Positions 13,515 to 17,874 of a stretch of DNA of 17,874 nt are shown here, piece by piece (the first letter of the stretch is position 1; every line of letters begins with the position of its first letter). The DNA is from JAVBLF01 sp031553675 (lineage in GTDB: Bacteria > Bacillota > Clostridia > Christensenellales > CALWSW01): the NCBI GenBank assembly GCA_031553675.1, contig JAVBLF010000018.1, positions 1-17,874 of the forward strand, written 5' to 3'. The notes beneath the pieces are model-generated. The model was not told the DNA's origin. It was given only the letters and a program-made list of their open reading frames with translations, and did not search any database. Made by a program: the position numbers and the translations under genes.

Positions 13515-13556
13515 GCCGTTAGAAAACTACACTTTGCGACGAACGAGGGATCCGCC

Positions 13557-14486
13557 ATGCCACTTTCACATAGCCACAGCCTGCCCGACATGCAAACGCT
13601 GAAAAGCGCGCTCGACGCCGAACACTACATCTTTGACGAGGACTTCCTCGTCACGGTATACGTTGCCCTAAAACTCGGACGCCCACTCCTGATCGAGGGC
13701 GCGGCCGGCGTGGGCAAAACCGATGTCGCCAAAGCGCTGGCCTCGGCGCTGGGGCGCGCGCTCGTCCGCCTGCAATGCTACGAAGGCATGGACGAGAGCA
13801 AGGCCCTCTACGAATGGAACTACCAAAAACAGCTCTTGAGCATCCAAAGCCGATCGGCCTTCGACGCATCGGCCGACGCCGGCGCGGTCACGCACAGCCT
13901 TTTTTCGGAAGAATACCTGCTCGAACGCCCCCTGCTCCGATCGATCCGCAGCGAGTTGCCGGTCGTGCTCCTGATCGACGAGATCGACAAGGCCGATGAG
14001 GAATTCGAAGCCTTTTTGCTCGAGCTTTTGTCCGACTTCCAGGTTTCGATCCCCGAGCTCGGCACGATCCGCGCCCGTAGCCACCCTATGGTCATCCTGA
14101 CGAGCAACAACATGCGCCCGCTGAGCGAGGCGCTCAAACGGCGCTGCGCCTACCTTTTCATTCAGTACCCGTCGATCGAGAAGGAAACGCGCATCATCGA
14201 AGCGAGGCTCCCCAACGTCGGCACACGCCTGGCCGCGGATGTCGCCGCCGCCGTCCACTACCTGCGCCACAACGAAAAGATCTACAAAAAACCTTCGATC
14301 GCCGAGTCGCTCGATTGGGTGTCCGCCCTCGAAGCGTTGGGGCAAGAGCGCCTCGACGCGCACGCCGCCCACCAAACGGCGGGCTTTGTGCTCAAAAACG
14401 AAGAAGATCTGCGTGAAATGCGCGAAGACGAAGCCTTCGTCTTCGCCCTGAACGCACACGATTACAGCGAACTGGAAGAACGATGA
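13557..14486 (+). CDS. MoxR-family AAA+ ATPase
   Basis: This is a 309-residue AAA+ ATPase. Walker A is EGAAGVGKT (47-55), Walker B LLIDEIDKAD (138-147), sensor 1 LTSNN (181-185) and an arginine-finger region ALKRRC (192-197), all intact. The length and motif spacing fit the MoxR/CoxD group, which form rings and act with a VWA partner to mature or remodel a client complex such as a metalloenzyme. The VWA gene overlaps its stop by four bases (ATGA), so the two are coupled in translation. The ATG at 13557 follows GAGGGA; the alternative start at 13503 falls at the candidate promoter. No client enzyme is encoded beside the pair. Confidence 0.92.
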   Translation: MPLSHSHSLPDMQTLKSALDAEHYIFDEDFLVTVYVALKLGRPLLIEGAAGVGKTDVAKALASALGRALVRLQCYEGMDESKALYEWNYQKQLLSIQSRSAFDASADAGAVTHSLFSEEYLLERPLLRSIRSELPVVLLIDEIDKADEEFEAFLLELLSDFQVSIPELGTIRARSHPMVILTSNNMRPLSEALKRRCAYLFIQYPSIEKETRIIEARLPNVGTRLAADVAAAVHYLRHNEKIYKKPSIAESLDWVSALEALGQERLDAHAAHQTAGFVLKNEEDLREMREDEAFVFALNAHDYSELEER

Positions 14487-15793
14487 TGCACCATCCCCAC
14501 ATGATCGCGCAACCCAATGCGTCCGCCGCGCACACGACGGAAAACGTCGTCCGCTTTGTCGATGCGCTCCGACACTACGGCCTCAAACCAGGCCTGGCCG
14601 AAGTGCTCGACGCCATGACGATGCTCGAAACGCTCGGCCTAGAGGATCGCGGCGCGGTCAAAGCAGCGCTGGGCGCGCTCTTTGCCAAGTCCGAAGTCGA
14701 AATGGCGCGCTACCACTACGTCTTCGACCGCTTTTTCGTTGGGCTCGACCAGCAGCGCCAGGTCTATGAGCAGGAAACCGAAGCGCAGGTCGTACACAAA
14801 AAACTGATCGCCCAGAGCGCCGACGAATTGCGCTTCCAGGGCGAGCGCCTCGATCTGCCCGAGACGCTGATCGAGGTCTACGCGCACATGCCCGAATCCG
14901 AGAAGGAAAAACTCCGCGACTTTCTGGAGCAAACCTCGACGGGCAAAAACGTCGGCCCCAAATTCAAGCCCGTGACGGAACAGCTCGTCAAAGGCAAACT
15001 GCGCCGCCAGTCAGCCGGCAACGGCTCCGGTCAAGGCGCCGGATCGGGCATCCCCGGCGAAGACGGCCTGCTCTACAAGTCGATCAGCGCGATCTCGCCC
15101 GACGAAGTGCCCCAAGCCCTCCGCCTGATCCGCATGCTCGTGCGCCGCATCAACGCCCGCATCTCGCGCGACTACAAGCGCTCAGCCCGGCGCGGCCAGC
15201 TCGACATGAAGGCGAGCATCCACAAAAGCCTGTCCACGGGCGGTTCGCTCTACAAGCTGAAGTTCCGCCGCAAACGGCGCCGCAAACAGCGCACGATCAT
15301 CCTCTGCGACGTGTCGGCCAGCATGCTGCTCTTCTCGGGCTTCGGCACGCAGTTCATCCACGGCATGAACGCCATCGCCGACAAAAGCGAAGTCTACCTC
15401 TTTTCCGAGGGCATCGAGCGCATCGCCGAATCCGACCTGAGTTCGCTGGCCGCGTTCGAAAGCCGCGTCGCCCACAGCGCCCTCTGGGGCCGCGGCACCA
15501 ACCTCAACACCGCCCTGGCCGCTTTGCAGCGCGGACGCGATGTCAACCTGCACGGCGCCGTGCTTTTGATCTTCAGCGACGCCAAGACCATGCAGGCCCA
15601 GGCCGCCGGCCAACGCCTCGCCGAGCTCCGACGCGTCTGCCGCCGCATCCTCTGGATGAACCCACTCCCCGAACAGGACTGGAACCTCCTGCCCTGGATC
15701 GCCGCCTACCGAAAGCAGTGCAGCATGCTCGACTGCTCCACACTGGAGCGCCTCGGCCTCGCCTGCGCGCACTCGGCGAGGGTGGTGCAGTGA
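14483..15793 (+). CDS. CoxE-like protein with VWA domain
   Basis: The protein is 436 residues. The N-terminal half (to about 170) is helical and charged. A short Gly/Ser-rich linker (about 178-192) leads to the C-terminal VWA domain. Its metal site is complete: DVSAS (276-280), the Thr in GRGTN (339) and the Asp in FSDA (366). A very basic patch, FRRKRRRKQR (261-270), immediately precedes the domain. CoxE-type proteins partner MoxR ATPases; in carboxydotrophs CoxD and CoxE help mature CO dehydrogenase, but no such enzyme is present here. ATG at 14483 overlaps the MoxR stop; a second ATG follows directly at 14486. There is no signal peptide or membrane segment, so it is cytoplasmic. Confidence 0.9.
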   Translation: MMHHPHMIAQPNASAAHTTENVVRFVDALRHYGLKPGLAEVLDAMTMLETLGLEDRGAVKAALGALFAKSEVEMARYHYVFDRFFVGLDQQRQVYEQETEAQVVHKKLIAQSADELRFQGERLDLPETLIEVYAHMPESEKEKLRDFLEQTSTGKNVGPKFKPVTEQLVKGKLRRQSAGNGSGQGAGSGIPGEDGLLYKSISAISPDEVPQALRLIRMLVRRINARISRDYKRSARRGQLDMKASIHKSLSTGGSLYKLKFRRKRRRKQRTIILCDVSASMLLFSGFGTQFIHGMNAIADKSEVYLFSEGIERIAESDLSSLAAFESRVAHSALWGRGTNLNTALAALQRGRDVNLHGAVLLIFSDAKTMQAQAAGQRLAELRRVCRRILWMNPLPEQDWNLLPWIAAYRKQCSMLDCSTLERLGLACAHSARVVQ

Positions 15794-15817
15794 GGTTTCG
15801 CTTTCTTTCTTTTTTCT

Positions 15818-15909
15818 GTCCTTTTCTTTGAAAAGAAAAGGACCAAAAGAAACTTTCGCACACCTGCGGTGCCCCCGAAATCCCCGCCATGTGTTTGGCG
15901 GGGATTTCG
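15818..15909 (-). repeat. Three-hairpin element, copy C
   Basis: This copy reads on the minus strand. H1 pairs 15876-15889 with 15896-15909 (14 bp, same stem sequence as copy B). H2 is 15860-15872, with a G-U pair in the minus-strand reading. H3 pairs 15818-15829 with 15832-15843, GTCC at one end and GGAC at the other. The gaps are 3 and 16 bases, with AAGTTTCTTTTG in the second. H3 faces the stop of the VWA gene at 15793. Confidence 0.8.
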
Positions 15910-15992
15910 TTATAACGTTGCTTTCCTGCGCCGGGGTCCCCGAAAATCGAAGATTTTAGGGGTGGCTTGGCGGGATTTCGTTGTAACGTTGC
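15901..15992. repeat. Pair of 21-base direct repeats around a hairpin
   Basis: GGGATTTCGTT-x-TAACGTTGC occurs at 15901-15921 and again at 15972-15992 with one difference. Between them CCCC-AAAATC pairs with GATTTT-GGGG (15938-15962, one mismatch). The second repeat looks like the end of another H1 arm whose partner is lost. With copies C and D this occupies the whole 367-base gap between the converging VWA and SPOCS genes. Confidence 0.65.
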
Positions 15993-16013
15993 ACACCTCC
16001 CGCGCCATCGCGA

Positions 16014-16102
16014 CGGTAAGCCCGCCAAGATCGTGGCGGGCTTACCGGGGATGCCGAAGGCATGTGAAAGTTCTTTTGGTACTTTTCTTTCAAGAAAAGT
16101 AC
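16014..16102 (+). repeat. Three-hairpin element, copy D
   Basis: H1 pairs CGGTAAGCCCGCCA (16014-16027) with its exact complement (16034-16047). Half of this stem differs from copies A-C, yet pairing is perfect. H2 pairs ATGCC with GGCAT (16051-16063) around GAA. H3 pairs GTACTTTTCTT (16079-16089) with 16092-16102. The gaps are 3 and 15 bases, the second containing AAGTTCTTTTG. H3 faces the stop of the SPOCS gene at 16161. Confidence 0.8.
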
Positions 16103-16118
16103 AGAAAAACCCATCGAA

Positions 16119-16142
16119 AAAAGTGGCCTTTCGACCACTTTT
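16119..16142. terminator. Terminator after the SPOCS/LysM gene
   Basis: AAAAGTGG (16119-16126) pairs with CCACTTTT (16135-16142). On the minus strand the hairpin runs into TTTTTTCG. It resembles the terminator next to copy B in both stem and position. Confidence 0.75.
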
Positions 16143-16160
16143 CTACGATTTATCGCCGCG

Positions 16161-17621
16161 TTACTTGAGATTCAGGATGATCGACCGCGGCGCGTCGCCG
16201 AGCTCGGGGTTGAGTTCGTGCAGCGTATCCAGACCGACGCCGAAGCGTTTTCCGATCGCCCACATGCCCTCTCCCTCCTCTGGGAAGTAGACGAGCAGGC
16301 CTTTGGGAGGGGACTCGCGATCGCGTTCGGCCATGTCGGTGACGACGGTCAGCTCCTCGATCTGCTCGGCGTCGATCGTGACGTCGAGTGCGCTCTGGAG
16401 TTGGATCTCCATGCCTGACGCTCCGGCGTGCACCAACTCGCTGCTGACATCGAGTGAAACGTCCATTTGCGGTTTGAGTCCGGCTGCTTCGCCTTCGCAC
16501 TGGAAGGGGGCTTGGCCGTAAAAGCCGTGGAGTTCGCCTTCGCGGTCGAGGTAGATGATGTTCGCGCGCATCGTTCCGGCGAGTGCCAGCGTCCCTTCAA
16601 GCGGGGTTGCGCTTTCGACGCAGGGCCGGAGCTGGGCGATCAGAACGCGATCGGCCGGCGGGAGGTTGCCGGGAATCGTCAGCGTTTGTCGGAGCGTGCA
16701 GCGGCTGTCGATCGTCTTGTTGCGGCAGATCGGAATGCGCTGCCGGATGCAGTCGATCCAGGCTTTCGTCGAATAGGCGTCGCCGATCATTTGGTGTTCT
16801 TTTTGGACTTCGGCGGTCAATATGATCTCGACTTGCGCATCGACGGTCGCGATGTCGTCGTCGACCAGCACGGCCGACAACATCAGGATGCGAAGCTGGG
16901 CCGATGGGTTGCCCGCGTTGTCCGGCAACGAAGCCTTGTCGGAAAACGAGAGCGAAGCCGGCGCTTGCATCAGTGTGCCGTCGGGCGTGCAAAAGGTCAG
17001 CGTGACGCGAAGCACGCCGTCAACGACCGCTTTGCCGCTCTCCATCGAAACGTTGTGTACCCGCCCGCATCCACTGACCCCTAGCAGGCGATCGGCCGAA
17101 CGGGGGAGGCGGATGTCTTCCCGAACGGACGACTCTTCCTTGATCTGGAGCTTTTTGTTGGCGCGGAAGGGGACCCACCGCGTTTCGGCGCCGTGTGCGC
17201 GTTCGATCGCTTCGATCTCGGCGTTTTCGTCTGCGCGGCATTCGAGTGCGATCTGGCTGCGAATGTGCAGCGCGCCGCCCGTCAGATGGTGCCGGATTTC
17301 GCCGACGCAGGGCCAGACGCGGCACTTTGCCTCCGGCGATAACCCGGGAACGTCGATGTTGTGCTTGAACAGCGCGATCGACTCGAAGCCGTGTACCTTG
17401 CCTTCGTCGCAGATGTAGAGGACGCTCAGTGTCACGCTGCCCTCCACAAGCATTCGCCCGTCCATGGCGTCGGCGCTCGCGCTCGCACGCCCGTCTACCG
17501 TCAGCACCCGCGCGATCGCCGGAAGCGATGCGGGCGGCGTCAGTTCTCCTTCCGCAATCGCCTGCGCGTTGAACTTCATCGCCGCACGCGCGTACTGTAT
17601 GGTTTGCTTCTCCATTTCCAT
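16161..17621 (-). CDS. SPOCS (DUF3794) repeat protein with C-terminal LysM domain, SipL-like
   Basis: The protein is 486 residues with no signal peptide. Three SPOCS-like beta-rich repeats can be seen at about 30-130, 165-265 and 310-410; the first and third share MLVEGSVTLSVLYI...GKVHGF and LALAGTMRANIIYL...GELHGF. The C-terminal 45 residues form a LysM-like module (GEGMWAIGKRFGVGLDTLHELNP). This layout matches SipL of Clostridioides difficile, a mother-cell protein that binds SpoIVA and holds the spore coat to the forespore. Other clostridial DUF3794-LysM proteins exist, so orthology is likely but not proved. I chose ATG 17621, six bases after GGAGGTG; the GTG at 17630 lies inside that site. 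No clear sporulation-type promoter stands out upstream. Confidence 0.9.
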   Translation of the reverse strand: MEMEKQTIQYARAAMKFNAQAIAEGELTPPASLPAIARVLTVDGRASASADAMDGRMLVEGSVTLSVLYICDEGKVHGFESIALFKHNIDVPGLSPEAKCRVWPCVGEIRHHLTGGALHIRSQIALECRADENAEIEAIERAHGAETRWVPFRANKKLQIKEESSVREDIRLPRSADRLLGVSGCGRVHNVSMESGKAVVDGVLRVTLTFCTPDGTLMQAPASLSFSDKASLPDNAGNPSAQLRILMLSAVLVDDDIATVDAQVEIILTAEVQKEHQMIGDAYSTKAWIDCIRQRIPICRNKTIDSRCTLRQTLTIPGNLPPADRVLIAQLRPCVESATPLEGTLALAGTMRANIIYLDREGELHGFYGQAPFQCEGEAAGLKPQMDVSLDVSSELVHAGASGMEIQLQSALDVTIDAEQIEELTVVTDMAERDRESPPKGLLVYFPEEGEGMWAIGKRFGVGLDTLHELNPELGDAPRSIILNLK

Positions 17622-17776
17622 GCATGCCACCTCCGTGTATGTACTTTATGGCTATGTACACGCCTCGTGCTTTATGCCTTTGCAGGAAAAAAACCCGCTT
17701 CGCTGAACACGCGGAAGAAGGGCGATGCCATTGGGCGTGTCGGCCGTTTTCTTGCAACAGGCGATATAGGAATGTC

Positions 17777-17874
17777 AATCAAGGGTTGAACTTTGTTCAG
17801 GCAAAAATGGGATGATCCTTATGATACGCGGGCGATTGATAATCGCCCCTACATCCCGATAACCTTGTTTGTGC
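17777..17874 (+). repeat. MITE-like GGGCGATT repeat, copy 5 (cut by window end)
   Basis: It starts AATCAAGGGTTGAAC and is nearly identical to the left half of the unit at 11513-11635, including the first arm of the central inverted repeat. The rest lies outside the window. The near-identity suggests recent spread. The 155 bases between it and the SPOCS gene hold a TATGTAC direct repeat (17638-17644 and 17653-17659) and nothing else of note. Confidence 0.75.

Noticed and set aside
25..16168. Short similar peptides (of the type IPAKxMAGISGAPQVC) encoded in the repeats at 87, 5209, 15909 and 16014
   Set aside because: The similarity follows from the nucleotide repeat. Frames differ in ends and lack ribosome sites, and the paired stem changes explain the conservation better than protein selection.

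Overview
The window is GC-rich chromosomal DNA that reads as a spore-forming, strictly anaerobic Gram-positive bacterium of class Clostridia. This rests on several features. There is a SPOCS/LysM spore-coat-type protein and an NfeD-FloA membrane pair. Flavodiiron and rubredoxin genes serve oxygen defence. The infC-rpmI-rplT operon has a leader terminator and an AUU start, and a BMP-family lipoprotein is present. Shine-Dalgarno sites of the AGGAGG type precede nearly every gene. I do not assign a genus.

Layout. Positions 190-2579 (minus strand) hold nfeD, floA and a membrane-anchored unknown, probably one operon. An RbsC-type permease (2796-3770, plus) meets an orphan sensor kinase (3749-4648, minus) tail to tail. 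rpsT (4837-5106) follows with its own promoter and terminator. A BMP lipoprotein (minus) and a short-chain dehydrogenase (plus) diverge around 6578-6766. A repeat-filled gap (7670-8093) precedes the translation operon infC-rpmI-rplT (8318-9885). A small unknown gene (minus) and a SpoU-family RNA methyltransferase (plus) come next, then a small membrane protein. An array of repeats occupies 11390-11880. The rubredoxin and flavodiiron genes (minus) diverge from a MoxR ATPase/VWA pair (plus) across an AT-rich control region. A convergent gap full of hairpins separates the VWA gene from the SPOCS/LysM gene (minus).

How the genes fit together. The ribosomal block (rpsT, infC, rpmI, rplT, RNA methyltransferase) serves translation. 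NfeD and FloA organise membrane microdomains. Rubredoxin passes electrons to the flavodiiron protein to remove O2. MoxR and VWA form a two-part chaperone whose client is not encoded here. Two transporter parts, a permease and a BMP binding lipoprotein, are present without any ATPase.

The most unusual structure is a roughly 90-base element found four times (87-170, 5209-5297, 15818-15909 reversed, 16014-16102). It contains three hairpins with fixed spacing, and the stems differ between copies by paired changes that keep the pairing. Each copy lies just past the 3' end of a gene with the same hairpin facing the stop codon. A second family, with 123-base periodicity and nested palindromes, is a MITE-like repeat. 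The permease has also lost the cytoplasmic loop by which RbsC-type permeases contact their ATPase.
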